Assembly (NCBI GenBank): GCA_947630335.1
Contig: CANRHE010000009.1
Location: 1 to 37,899, forward strand
Source: an uncultured Sphingobacterium sp.
GTDB lineage: Bacteria; Bacteroidota; Bacteroidia; Sphingobacteriales; Sphingobacteriaceae
Direction: 5' to 3'
DNA: 37,899 nt
In this document: positions 25,225 through 33,203 of the stretch, one piece after another
Layout of the letters: the number at the start of each line of letters is the position of its first letter
Numbering within the stretch: position 1 is the stretch's first letter
The notes under the pieces: model-generated
Seen by the model: only the letters and a program-made list of their open reading frames with translations
Told to the model about the DNA's origin: nothing
Database searches by the model: none
Made by a program: the position numbers and the translations under genes

Positions 25225-25737
25225 TTAGCTTTTGCGTTTATATACTGGTACAGTAGAACAAGGTTCTCCATACATAATACTTTTAGCCACACGAGTTAAT
25301 TGGTTTGTAAAATGGACAAAAGCATTTTCAGGAATTAAAATATCACCGCACCCTTTTACTACGACGCGCTGATCTTGAAATACGGCATAGTCGATATTTT
25401 TAATATTATCGATGAATAAGTCTTTATAGATATCTTCTTTTGTACCGAAATGTACTGATCTTGCATAAGGACTCATTTTATTTGCTAAAATCATATAAGC
25501 CCATGTTGGAACTATAGCATCTGTAGAACACGTAATTGCGATATTCTTATCTTGATATTGCTCCCAATTATGAGTTTTAACAAACTCCCTGAAGTCTTTT
25601 TCTTTTAAAATTAAACCGTGGAATAGGTTGTCCTTGATATCATATTCAATGATGTCAGCAGGGGAATAGTTTGCTAAGTCAACAGTTATTAAACCACTTT
25701 GAGCTACTTTATTGACAATGTTTTCTTGAATTTCCAT
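25225..25737 (-). CDS. DUF2480 family protein
   Basis: A 170-residue soluble protein of the Bacteroidota-specific DUF2480 family, function unknown. Typical stretches are NKVAQSGLITVDLANY near the N-terminus, the central CSTDAIVPTWAYMILANKMSP and the C-terminal VVVKGCGDILIPENAFVHFTNQL. The central region is conserved enough to suggest a defined binding site. It has no signal peptide. The start is the ATG of MEIQENIVNKV at 25737; the ORF-track start 11 codons upstream would run into the terminator hairpin. It leads the DUF2480-DUF3108-DUF3109 run and lies directly after a hairpin. Confidence 0.85.
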   Translation of the reverse strand: MEIQENIVNKVAQSGLITVDLANYSPADIIEYDIKDNLFHGLILKEKDFREFVKTHNWEQYQDKNIAITCSTDAIVPTWAYMILANKMSPYARSVHFGTKEDIYKDLFIDNIKNIDYAVFQDQRVVVKGCGDILIPENAFVHFTNQLTRVAKSIMYGEPCSTVPVYKRKS

Positions 25738-25749
25738 ATCTATATAAAT

Positions 25750-25780
25750 AAAAAAAGCCGGATATAACATATCCGGCTAT
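25750..25780 (-). terminator. Terminator of the PpiD-like gene, abutting DUF2480
   Basis: A 10-bp GC-containing stem AGCCGGATAT / ATATCCGGCT with a 3-nt loop is followed on the minus strand by a run of seven T. The stem's downstream edge is 18 nt before the DUF2480 ATG, so it terminates the upstream foldase gene and may attenuate the downstream run. Confidence 0.85.
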
Positions 25781-25798
25781 AAAAATACTTATAAAATC

Positions 25799-27913
25799 TT
25801 AATAAAATCTAATTCGATTGTCATCTATGTCTGAGCTGTTTTGCAACGCTTGGAATACTGATCCCCAAGCTCTTTGCTGTTTAGCTTGTAGCATTTGTTT
25901 TTGTTGAGCCGTACGTTCAGTTTCTACTAACTCTTTAGGATTCACAAAACTATTCACTTGAACCACATAAACTCCTTGGCTACCATCAATCGCTTTAGAA
26001 GGTTTGTTTGGTTGTAGACCGAATACAGTACCAATCACAGTACTTTCTAATGCAACACCTGGTATAACTGGATTAGCTAATACAATGTTCTCCACTGCAA
26101 TTGCATTTTTACCAATTTTTTGAGCCACTTGACTGATAGAAGTTGAGCCGTTTAAAGCATTGTTCATTTTTTCTTTTAGCATTCTTGATTTTACAAGACG
26201 CATTACGCCTGTCGTAATTTCACTTTTTACATCCTCTAAGGGTTGAATACCTTTTGGATGGATTGCAGTTACTTTAGCGATGATAAAGTTATCCTCTGTT
26301 TCGAAAATTTTATCTGTTACTTCATTATCTTTTGCCTCAAAAATCCAACGTACTAATTCTCTTGGTACCTCTGTTCCATTTATAGAAATATCCATTGGCA
26401 TTACGTTATTAGCACTTTGTAAATTAAGATTTTGCTTTTTTGCTATCTCCGTAAAGTTATTAGCGTTTACATCAGCAAAGAATGTATTTGCTTTAGCATA
26501 AGCCGCGTCAGTAGTTTCTTTACCGGCATTGATTACTTTATCAACGATTGCTGCTTTAACGATTTTAGAATTACCAACTTGTTTGCCAATTTTTAGAATA
26601 TGAACGCCTAGTTGAGATTCTTTAACTATGATATCTCCAGTTTTAGCATTGAAAATAGCATCTTCAAAACTTTCACCTAGTTGGCTTAATTGACCTCTTG
26701 TGAAAGTTCCCATCTCACCGCCATTAGTTTTGCTATTTGGATCTTGACTGAACTCTACAGCTAGTGCTGCAAAGTTACCTCCATTTTGAAGTAAGTTCTT
26801 AATAGAATCTGCTTTCGCCTTTGTTTGAGTAACTCCTCCGTCGGTCGCAGGATTTAATACAATGTGGTTAACTGTTACTGAATCAGGACTATATTTTACA
26901 TTGATAACTTTAGCAATTTCAAAAACATTGTTAGACTCAAATGGACCTACAATCGCACCAGCTGATGCATTGAATAAAGCCGAGTCTAAAGCATCACTTA
27001 ATTGACCTTTTTTGTAGTAAGTAACTGGGTATTTATTGTCTGAGTGTGATACTGCAAAAAGTGAATCGTTTGTTGAAGCAGTAAGCTCTTCTTTTAAGGA
27101 TTGAATGTTCGCCAATGTAGCACTTTTATCTTTTGCAGTTGGGGTAGCATCGATCAATACATATTCTATACCACGAGTTTCTTCACGATTCTTGAAAGAA
27201 TTCTTATGTTTTTCGTAATATTCTTTGTAGTCTGCATCCGTTAATTTGACATCAGCATCATTGATAGAAGAATAATCTAATAAAGTATATTCAAAATTAG
27301 CTAATTTGTTCTTAGCTGTATACTCATCTTGTGCTTCTAGTGCTGTAACATAAATAGATGAGCTCAATAGGTTTGCATACTTTTCCGCTAGACGTTGTTC
27401 TTTTACACTTTCTAATAAAGCTTCCCATTGACCTTGTAGTTCAACGTTACCATTATTAGACTCCTCGATTACTTGATACAAGTAAGCGCGATCAAATTGT
27501 CCTGTTTGCGGATTAACGAAGGTTTGCATAATTTGAGGAGCAGGGTTTGGACCTGTTACTAAATCATTCAACTCTTGTTTACCTACAGTGAAACCAATTT
27601 TTTCTATCTCAGAGTTAAGTAACTCCTTCGATATGAATTGATTCCATACCTGTTGAACAGCATACATTTTCATTTGCGGAGTTTCTACTCCACCCATTTG
27701 TTGCTGAAATTGATAAGCCGTTTGCTCTACTTGTGCATTGAATTGTTGATAGTCAATAGCACTGCCATTAACACTACCTACCTCATTCTGTTTTTGCATC
27801 CATAAAGGTGAACCAGATCTTACGACATCCCCTAATAAGAATGCAACAATTGCTAAACCGATGACAAAGATTACTAATCCTGCACGGTTACGCAAATTCC
27901 CCATTATTCCCAT
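25799..27913 (-). CDS. PpiD/SurA-like peptidylprolyl isomerase, inner-membrane anchored
   Basis: A 704-residue periplasmic foldase. It begins with a cytoplasmic tip and one membrane anchor (AGLVIFVIGLAIVAFLLGDVV, residues about 12-32). A SurA-N-like helical region follows (QQFNAQVEQTAYQFQQ to about 200), then a parvulin PpiC domain at about 340-445 (VNHIVLNPATDG, FAALAVEFSQDPNSKTNGGEMG, LGVHILKIG) and a second C-terminal region. It should assist folding of outer-membrane proteins. The start MGIMGNLRNRAG matches the family; an alternative Met lies three codons later. It is 137 bp downstream of lptC, consistent with an envelope-biogenesis block. Confidence 0.9.
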   Translation of the reverse strand: MGIMGNLRNRAGLVIFVIGLAIVAFLLGDVVRSGSPLWMQKQNEVGSVNGSAIDYQQFNAQVEQTAYQFQQQMGGVETPQMKMYAVQQVWNQFISKELLNSEIEKIGFTVGKQELNDLVTGPNPAPQIMQTFVNPQTGQFDRAYLYQVIEESNNGNVELQGQWEALLESVKEQRLAEKYANLLSSSIYVTALEAQDEYTAKNKLANFEYTLLDYSSINDADVKLTDADYKEYYEKHKNSFKNREETRGIEYVLIDATPTAKDKSATLANIQSLKEELTASTNDSLFAVSHSDNKYPVTYYKKGQLSDALDSALFNASAGAIVGPFESNNVFEIAKVINVKYSPDSVTVNHIVLNPATDGGVTQTKAKADSIKNLLQNGGNFAALAVEFSQDPNSKTNGGEMGTFTRGQLSQLGESFEDAIFNAKTGDIIVKESQLGVHILKIGKQVGNSKIVKAAIVDKVINAGKETTDAAYAKANTFFADVNANNFTEIAKKQNLNLQSANNVMPMDISINGTEVPRELVRWIFEAKDNEVTDKIFETEDNFIIAKVTAIHPKGIQPLEDVKSEITTGVMRLVKSRMLKEKMNNALNGSTSISQVAQKIGKNAIAVENIVLANPVIPGVALESTVIGTVFGLQPNKPSKAIDGSQGVYVVQVNSFVNPKELVETERTAQQKQMLQAKQQRAWGSVFQALQNSSDIDDNRIRFY

Positions 27914-28050
27914 ATTTCGTCTTGTATTTAATTGTACTTTAGTTCTTTAATTGAGTATTGTTTCAAAATAAGGCGCAAGATACAATTTTTATGAAAAAAA
28001 GAGTAAATTTCGTCCCTTAATTCTGTTTTTTTTTGTGTTCTTTAATTTCG

Positions 28051-28665
28051 TTATCGTCCAAATGAAGGAAATGCACTTTGGTTAGAGGGGATATAATACC
28101 CCGACATGTTTTCGGCTCTGATGTTATTAAAGTTTTCGTCAGAAGTGAATGATGTCCCTTGAAAATTACCACGTCCATCTTTCATTTCAAAAGTAATAGG
28201 TACTTTGTTGTAGTATTTTTTATTGGCTTGGTCATATATAAATTCCTCTGTACGAATAATGGAGCCATTAGCCATAGTGATAACTACATTTTTTTTAAAC
28301 TCTATTACTTCCTCTTTAGCTCGCTGTATACCATAGTCGGATTTTATACGTTGACTCTCTACCCCTTGATCATCATAAAATATAATCTGTAGACCTTTTT
28401 GAAACTCGTAATTACTATTTCTATTCCCTGATGTATCATGATATATACGCATCTCGGGGCCTGTAAGCTGTGCTTTTACACGAGCAGAATCGCTATAAAT
28501 GATTTTGACATCTTTTGAGATATCAACCGCTTCTTCAGCCTCTATATGTTCTATTTTGTTTACTTCATTGAGGTCGTTCTCACAGCTTACAAATAGCAAT
28601 ATCCCTATTAGTGCTATACAAAATAGGGATATTTGTTTTATTATATTATAAGCCATACAGCACAT
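28051..28665 (-). CDS. lptC: LPS export ABC transporter periplasmic protein LptC
   Basis: A 204-residue LptC-like protein that would link the LptBFG transporter to LptA in lipopolysaccharide export. The N-terminus has a hydrophobic segment ending LLFVSC (Cys28), so it may be a lipoprotein, whereas E. coli LptC is membrane anchored. The body has repeated beta strands of the OstA/LptA jelly-roll fold (AQLTGPEMRIYHD, KSDYGIQRAKEEVIEFKKNVVITMANG, FQGTSFTSDENFNNI). The ATG at 28665 overlaps the stop of the upstream OMP gene as TAATG, suggesting coupled translation; a second Met three codons later is possible. Confidence 0.87.
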   Translation of the reverse strand: MCCMAYNIIKQISLFCIALIGILLFVSCENDLNEVNKIEHIEAEEAVDISKDVKIIYSDSARVKAQLTGPEMRIYHDTSGNRNSNYEFQKGLQIIFYDDQGVESQRIKSDYGIQRAKEEVIEFKKNVVITMANGSIIRTEEFIYDQANKKYYNKVPITFEMKDGRGNFQGTSFTSDENFNNIRAENMSGYYIPSNQSAFPSFGR

Positions 28666-29993
28666 TAATCTAAACTTCTACGTAAGAACCAAGCATCATT
28701 AATGGTAAATCCAAGATTGATGTTGATATATCGCTCTCTAATCAAGTTGTTTTTTAAAGATCCCTGTTGACCAATCTCCGCCGATATATTTATTTTGGAG
28801 AATGTTCGTCCAAAATTAGTCTCCGGAAGTGGAAAACCAAAACCTGCTGTAATTGCCATATCATTAATTCTGTCATTGTTGTAGCTGATATGGGATTTGT
28901 TGTAGCGAAATCCTAGTCTGTAATCAACAATATTCCAATAATTTACAGAAGTTGGGTCAGGTTTAAACTGGCCTCCAACTGCAAAACCTAAGTTCTTGCC
29001 CAGTTTTGGTTCGCCCACACGCGTTTGAAAATTTGTCCAATCTGCATATTTGAAGTCAGCACCAATCATCCAATTGTATCCCTTTGATAAGGTAAAGCCA
29101 ACATTATGTTTTAATGGAAGATTAATCTTTCTTGGATCACGTTGTAGAAAAGCTACTGTATCCAAAGGAACAGTGGGAGCATCAGGGTCTAAAGAAGGTT
29201 GAGACCGCGTAATAATCTCCGTAGTAGTACTCTTAATTTTATTGTTCAATGAGCCTGAATAACCCAATGTTAGATTCATTGTGTTATTCGCTAATGCTTT
29301 GGAATATTGAGCCCCATAATCAAGCGAAACACCTCTAATTAATCTTTTTTCATCTGCATTGCTATTTAGTATAGTGTAGTCATTAGGGAAGGAGATCGCA
29401 GTTATATCTTTCAATTCTCCAAAAATAAAGCCCACATTAGCTCCTATACTAAATCCTTTGAAAGGAGTTACTCCGTATCCCAGAAAAGCTTTATTGGTAC
29501 CTCCTTGGCCACTTAATGTTTTCACAGATAGCAAAGATCCAACTTGTGAAGACTGTGTATCGTTATATCCAAGATCAGAGTAAGGCATAAGTCCAAAAGC
29601 CATACCTCCAGCTTTTGCCAGTGGTATACCTATTGCAAAGTGCGAGAAAGCAAAGTCGGCAGTTTGACTAGTAGCATTACCTTTAGCTAGCTGCGTCATA
29701 TTACCATATAATCCAGCTTCTAGTATTGTTCTATTGAATGCAGAATAACTAGCTGGATTGGCAATATTCAAAATGGGCAATCCTGATTGATAACGTACTG
29801 CGGTAGATATACCGCCCATTGCTCTAGTCTGTGGCAACAAGTCTTCACGTATTTGTCCCAGCCCAAATTGAGAGTAGGGAGAGTGAGATGTTGTTGTTTG
29901 TGCACTAACTTGTATGGATGACAACACAAGCCCAGTACCTAAGATTAATTTTAAAGTTCTTTTAGCACTTAAAAAATTTGATTTTTCTCGCAT
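28665..29993 (-). CDS. Conserved outer-membrane beta-barrel protein, function unknown
   Basis: A 442-residue protein with a signal peptide (ILGTGLVLSSIQVSAQ) after a basic N-terminus. The conserved early block is SPYSQFGLGQIREDLLPQTRAMGGISTA, followed by NPASYSAFNRTILEAGL and alternating strands throughout (LGFRYNKSHISYN, YININLGFT). The Gly/Asn-Pro block resembles FadL/PorV-like barrels, so it is a probable outer-membrane protein, but no substrate can be named. It shares a 1-bp overlap with lptC and leads this envelope unit. The upstream region has an exact -7 box (TAGTTTTG) and a small hairpin just before the ATG. Confidence 0.8.
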   Translation of the reverse strand: MREKSNFLSAKRTLKLILGTGLVLSSIQVSAQTTTSHSPYSQFGLGQIREDLLPQTRAMGGISTAVRYQSGLPILNIANPASYSAFNRTILEAGLYGNMTQLAKGNATSQTADFAFSHFAIGIPLAKAGGMAFGLMPYSDLGYNDTQSSQVGSLLSVKTLSGQGGTNKAFLGYGVTPFKGFSIGANVGFIFGELKDITAISFPNDYTILNSNADEKRLIRGVSLDYGAQYSKALANNTMNLTLGYSGSLNNKIKSTTTEIITRSQPSLDPDAPTVPLDTVAFLQRDPRKINLPLKHNVGFTLSKGYNWMIGADFKYADWTNFQTRVGEPKLGKNLGFAVGGQFKPDPTSVNYWNIVDYRLGFRYNKSHISYNNDRINDMAITAGFGFPLPETNFGRTFSKINISAEIGQQGSLKNNLIRERYININLGFTINDAWFLRRSLD

Positions 29994-30003
29994 ATTATCT
30001 GGT

Positions 30004-30018
30004 AATCCGAAACGGATT
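30004..30018. promoter_or_regulatory. Leader hairpin before the OMP gene
   Basis: AATCCG-AAA-CGGATT is a perfect 6-bp dyad ending 11 nt before the OMP ATG. It lies inside the predicted leader, where it could affect translation initiation or be an operator. Confidence 0.35.
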
Positions 30019-30068
30019 GATTTTAGTTCTTTGATTAGGTCAATGCTTAATTGACTTTACTTTTACTA

Positions 30069-30076
30069 CAAAACTA
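30069..30076 (-). promoter_or_regulatory. Putative -7 box of the OMP-lptC unit
   Basis: TAGTTTTG on the minus strand matches TAnnTTTG, giving a leader of about 72 nt. No -33 TTTG is evident. Confidence 0.4.
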
Positions 30077-30142
30077 TTTATTTTTTAATGAATCCTTTAG
30101 TTGATTTTGTTAAAAAAGGTTAACCTATTATTACATAGCTTT

Positions 30143-31129
30143 TTAAACAAGTTGAAGGTAAAGGATAGATGCAATAATTATAACAAATAAACTTTCGTAT
30201 AGCCATTTAACCTTTGCGTAAGTAAAATAGTAAGCAAGATATATTGCTAACGCTGGAACACAAAGGAGAAAGTGGGTAATACCTATAGAGTTGCTAAAGT
30301 AAAAGGAAGCAATTACTAATAGGATCATGTAAAATAATAATTGAAAAGATTTACGAATGTGAACTACACTTCTAAAGTAATGATCTTTTAATACAGATAA
30401 AAACAGCAACAATCCTAGACCTATAGGAGCCAAAACTATATAATCTTGATAATCTGTACCTATAGGTGAGGTAAGCTTATTATTCATGAAAGGTGATAAT
30501 ATAGCTTCAAATTCATCAAATCTGTCCAGCCAATAATAAATCACACCAATGAGGAAATAGATATTAGCAAATCCTAACAAAGGTGTAATCCACTCTCGCC
30601 AAATGAAAGGCCTAAATAATACTAGGGCAATCCATAATAATAACAGCATGATGATGAATGGGAAATAGATTAGACTTCCAATCGCCACAATAATTCCCAA
30701 GTCAAACATTAAACCCTTTACATCATTTTGTTTATAAATACTAAATAACTTACTCAACATCCATATCGCTATGAAATTGCATATCAATGTAGGCGATAGA
30801 ATAAGGAACGGAAGGAATACACTCACTAATGTGATATACATTAGTGCTGTAAGAAAATTTGGCTTGTTGAAGAAATTAAAGTGGTTTATTACCTTATTTA
30901 AAAAAAAGGCTTGCAGCAATGTCAGTATTAATGCTGTCAGTACATTGGAATAGGGATCGAGACCCATACCAATATCAATGTCCAACAAGTTGTTTAAAGC
31001 AGGCTCTAATAAAACAGGAGGAATCTCACTTGGTAAATGAATGAATATTCCTAAACACAGCAACCCACCGACCAAACAAACGAATAGAATGTTTGCAGGG
31101 GAGAATTTTCTGTGCTGATTAATTATCAT
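30143..31129 (-). CDS. Polytopic membrane protein, DUF6427-like
   Basis: A 328-residue, very hydrophobic protein with about ten membrane segments (for example ILFVCLVGGLLCLGIFI near the N-terminus and YIVLAPIGLGLLLFLSVL later). The likely family is the Bacteroidota DUF6427 group; this is recognition from memory and is moderately sure. No catalytic residues are visible. It follows ccmD by 24 bp on the same strand and so is probably the last gene of the ccmB-ccmC-ccmD transcript. A link to heme or cytochrome c handling is only contextual. Confidence 0.6.
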   Translation of the reverse strand: MIINQHRKFSPANILFVCLVGGLLCLGIFIHLPSEIPPVLLEPALNNLLDIDIGMGLDPYSNVLTALILTLLQAFFLNKVINHFNFFNKPNFLTALMYITLVSVFLPFLILSPTLICNFIAIWMLSKLFSIYKQNDVKGLMFDLGIIVAIGSLIYFPFIIMLLLLWIALVLFRPFIWREWITPLLGFANIYFLIGVIYYWLDRFDEFEAILSPFMNNKLTSPIGTDYQDYIVLAPIGLGLLLFLSVLKDHYFRSVVHIRKSFQLLFYMILLVIASFYFSNSIGITHFLLCVPALAIYLAYYFTYAKVKWLYESLFVIIIASILYLQLV

Positions 31130-31153
31130 TTATACCTACGTAGTTACTTGTTG

Positions 31154-31393
31154 TTATTTATTCTTTTCTAATTTTTTCACTCTTCTATCGATATTAAATA
31201 AGAAGAGATAGATACCAATTACTAGGGTAAGTATCACAGACACTACGACCCATATTTTTCCAGAACTACGTAGTCCAGTGGCCATTTCTACTTGATAAAC
31301 TTGCGTAGTGACTTTGGCAACGCTGTCACTTTGAGCAAAAGCACTCAAACTACCAATAAGTGTTAATAACAATGATAAGTTTATTTTTTTCAT
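31154..31393 (-). CDS. CcmD-family small membrane protein
   Basis: A 79-residue protein: a signal-like segment (LSLLLTLIGSLSAFAQ), a short periplasmic stretch, one membrane helix (IWVVVSVILTLVIGIYLFLF) and a basic C-terminal tail (DRRVKKLEKNK). This layout fits the CcmD-like subunit that holds the heme-handling complex together. It is placed directly after ccmC (7 bp), which is the main argument. The signal-peptide-like start is longer than in E. coli CcmD, a feature of the Bacteroidota form. Confidence 0.8.
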   Translation of the reverse strand: MKKINLSLLLTLIGSLSAFAQSDSVAKVTTQVYQVEMATGLRSSGKIWVVVSVILTLVIGIYLFLFNIDRRVKKLEKNK

Positions 31394-31400
31394 GTCTAAA

Positions 31401-32066
31401 TTAATCTATTTGATTGGCTTTATTTTCTAGTAATCTTAATCTATAGCGGAGGGTGCATATCCATACACCTGTCAGAATCCAACCGATCACAGCTGTATAA
31501 AAAACAGGACGCATATAATTGTCCATATCTATATCACTAAAAGTGGAATTACCTCCACTACCTGGATGTAGAGAGTCCGTTAACTTAGGTAAAATGTATA
31601 ATAGGACGATCATGATCGGGAATGCAAAAATATTATAGACAGCAGAGATACGTGCTCTTTTTTGCTCTTCTTCTAAGGCATTTCTTAAGACCAAATATGC
31701 CAAATACATTAGCGTTGCTATAGCCGAACCATTTAACTTCGGGTCATTCGGCCAAGGTTCACCCCAAGTGATATTAGCCCATTGCATACCTGTGAGCAGA
31801 CCTAGAAAGCAAAATAAAATACCTGTATTCACGGCTTCAACAGCCATAGTGTCATATTGCATCTTTCCTGTACTCAAATATTTGATACTGTAAATTACAG
31901 AAATCAAATATAAGGTTATCATTGAAAACCACATAGGTACATGGAAGTATACATTTCTAATGGTCTCATTTAGTATTGGAAGTACAGGTACAGGCCCCAT
32001 TAAACCAGCAACAACTGAGCTTGATACAAATACAGCTGCTAGAATTTTCCACCAGTTTTTTCTCAT
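31401..32066 (-). CDS. ccmC: Cytochrome c biogenesis protein CcmC (heme-handling, CcsA-like)
   Basis: A 221-residue six-helix membrane protein that presents heme for transfer to CcmE in cytochrome c maturation. The tryptophan-rich WWD-type motif is visible as WGEPWPNDPKL at about 113-123, with the upstream His in NVYFHVPMWFSM and the RPVFYTAVIGWI segment near the end. The start MRKNWWKILAAVF is consistent. It lies between ccmB (14 bp upstream) and ccmD (7 bp downstream) on the minus strand. No ccmE, ccmF or ccmA is in the window, so the rest of the pathway must be elsewhere. Confidence 0.9.
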   Translation of the reverse strand: MRKNWWKILAAVFVSSSVVAGLMGPVPVLPILNETIRNVYFHVPMWFSMITLYLISVIYSIKYLSTGKMQYDTMAVEAVNTGILFCFLGLLTGMQWANITWGEPWPNDPKLNGSAIATLMYLAYLVLRNALEEEQKRARISAVYNIFAFPIMIVLLYILPKLTDSLHPGSGGNSTFSDIDMDNYMRPVFYTAVIGWILTGVWICTLRYRLRLLENKANQID

Positions 32067-32080
32067 TCTTGACTATCTTT

Positions 32081-32740
32081 TTAATCTCGCCAAAGGTACG
32101 GAAATAACAATAAAGAAACAGTAACGGTAATGACATTAATTGCTAATAGTGTCACTATTTCTTTGTCTGAGGATGCACGATCCAATCCTTTTAAGGCATT
32201 TGCTGAAAGTTTTAACAATAAGATTAAGAGCGGTATGATTACTGGAAATGCTAATATCGCCATAATGGTGCTGTTATTTCCAGTTTTGGAACTAATCCCA
32301 GATACCATAGTAAAGACGGTGGCAAAACTAATACTGCCCAAGAGTACCGCTAAAAAATATAAATAAGGGTCTCCAACAGGATTCTTAAATATGATCGAAT
32401 AGATAATATAGGTGACTATCGAAAGGAAAGTCATTAATATTATATTGTAAATAATTTTGGAAAGGATGATTGCCTTTGGACTAGTGATGGAGTAATAATA
32501 AAGTTGTCTGTATTGGCTTTCTTGTGTGAAAGAGCGACTAATAGCATTAATGGATGCAAAGAGTAGAATGATCCAAAATAATGCATTCCAAACAAGCATA
32601 TCTACAGTCTCAAATGCTTGATAGCATACGAAAACTGTAGATACGACATATAAAACTATGCTGTTAATTGCTTGTTTTGATCGCCATTCTAACGCTAGAT
32701 CTTTAGCGACTAAAATTTGTACTTCTTTTAATAGACTCAT
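32081..32740 (-). CDS. ccmB: Heme exporter protein CcmB
   Basis: Membrane subunit of the CcmAB transporter that works in cytochrome c maturation. The 219 residues have about six membrane segments and the conserved N-terminal KDLALEWRSKQAINSIVLYVVSTVFVCY. The ATG at 32740 is chosen because an exact TATCTTTG promoter box lies 8 bases upstream and excludes the ORF-track start at 32758. The ATPase subunit CcmA is not adjacent and must be encoded elsewhere, if present. First gene of the ccmB-ccmC-ccmD-DUF6427-like run. Confidence 0.9.
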   Translation of the reverse strand: MSLLKEVQILVAKDLALEWRSKQAINSIVLYVVSTVFVCYQAFETVDMLVWNALFWIILLFASINAISRSFTQESQYRQLYYYSITSPKAIILSKIIYNIILMTFLSIVTYIIYSIIFKNPVGDPYLYFLAVLLGSISFATVFTMVSGISSKTGNNSTIMAILAFPVIIPLLILLLKLSANALKGLDRASSDKEIVTLLAINVITVTVSLLLFPYLWRD

Positions 32741-32747
32741 CTCTATG

Positions 32748-32755
32748 CAAAGATA
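32748..32755 (-). promoter_or_regulatory. Putative -7 box directly before ccmB
   Basis: TATCTTTG on the minus strand matches TAnnTTTG and ends 8 nt before the ATG, so the mRNA would have almost no leader. This settles the short ccmB start. Confidence 0.5.
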
Positions 32756-32794
32756 CATATTTGATGATCTAAACTTGCATCAGAAGTAGGAGCT

Positions 32795-33103
32795 TTAGAT
32801 TTTTTCAACCTTTTTAGCGAGGTCTGCTGTAGCATCAGCAGCTTTATCTAAAACCTGTCTACCAACTTCTTTTGTTTTTTTGTTGAAACTTTCAATGTCA
32901 CTTTGAGCAGATTTAACCATTTTTTCAGCTTTTTTCTTCTGGCTCTTTGTGAGGCTTTCAATTGTTTTTGTAAGCTCTTTAATTTGGCAGTTTGTTCGTT
33001 TTAATTTTTTACGTCCTTGATCTGTTCCTAATAAATAATACGTCACTGCACCTGCTGCTAATCCTACTAAGGCAAATGCTATTAATCCATTTTTGTTTTC
33101 CAT
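32795..33103 (-). CDS. YtxH-domain small membrane protein
   Basis: A 102-residue protein with an N-terminal membrane helix (GLIAFALVGLAAGAVTYYLLGTDQGRKKLKR) typical of YtxH proteins, where the GTDQGRKKL turn follows the helix. The rest is a lysine-rich amphipathic helical tail (KSQKKKAEKMVKSAQSDIESFNKK, LAKKVEKI). Relatives are general-stress or envelope proteins of unknown molecular role. It lies upstream of ccmB but about 54 bp away, with ccmB having its own box, so it is likely a separate transcript. Confidence 0.82.
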   Translation of the reverse strand: MENKNGLIAFALVGLAAGAVTYYLLGTDQGRKKLKRTNCQIKELTKTIESLTKSQKKKAEKMVKSAQSDIESFNKKTKEVGRQVLDKAADATADLAKKVEKI

Positions 33104-33203
33104 AATATTGAATGTTATAATGTTTAGCTACTTAATTCTAAGTAAGCAGTACTAAATATAACATCCTAATTTGTAAAAAGTTTGAATGGATTGAAATTGC
33201 TTT

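Noticed and set aside
30118-30125. Palindrome GGTTAACC after the DUF6427-like gene
   Set aside because: Eight bases are expected by chance in AT-rich DNA, and there is no adjoining T tract.
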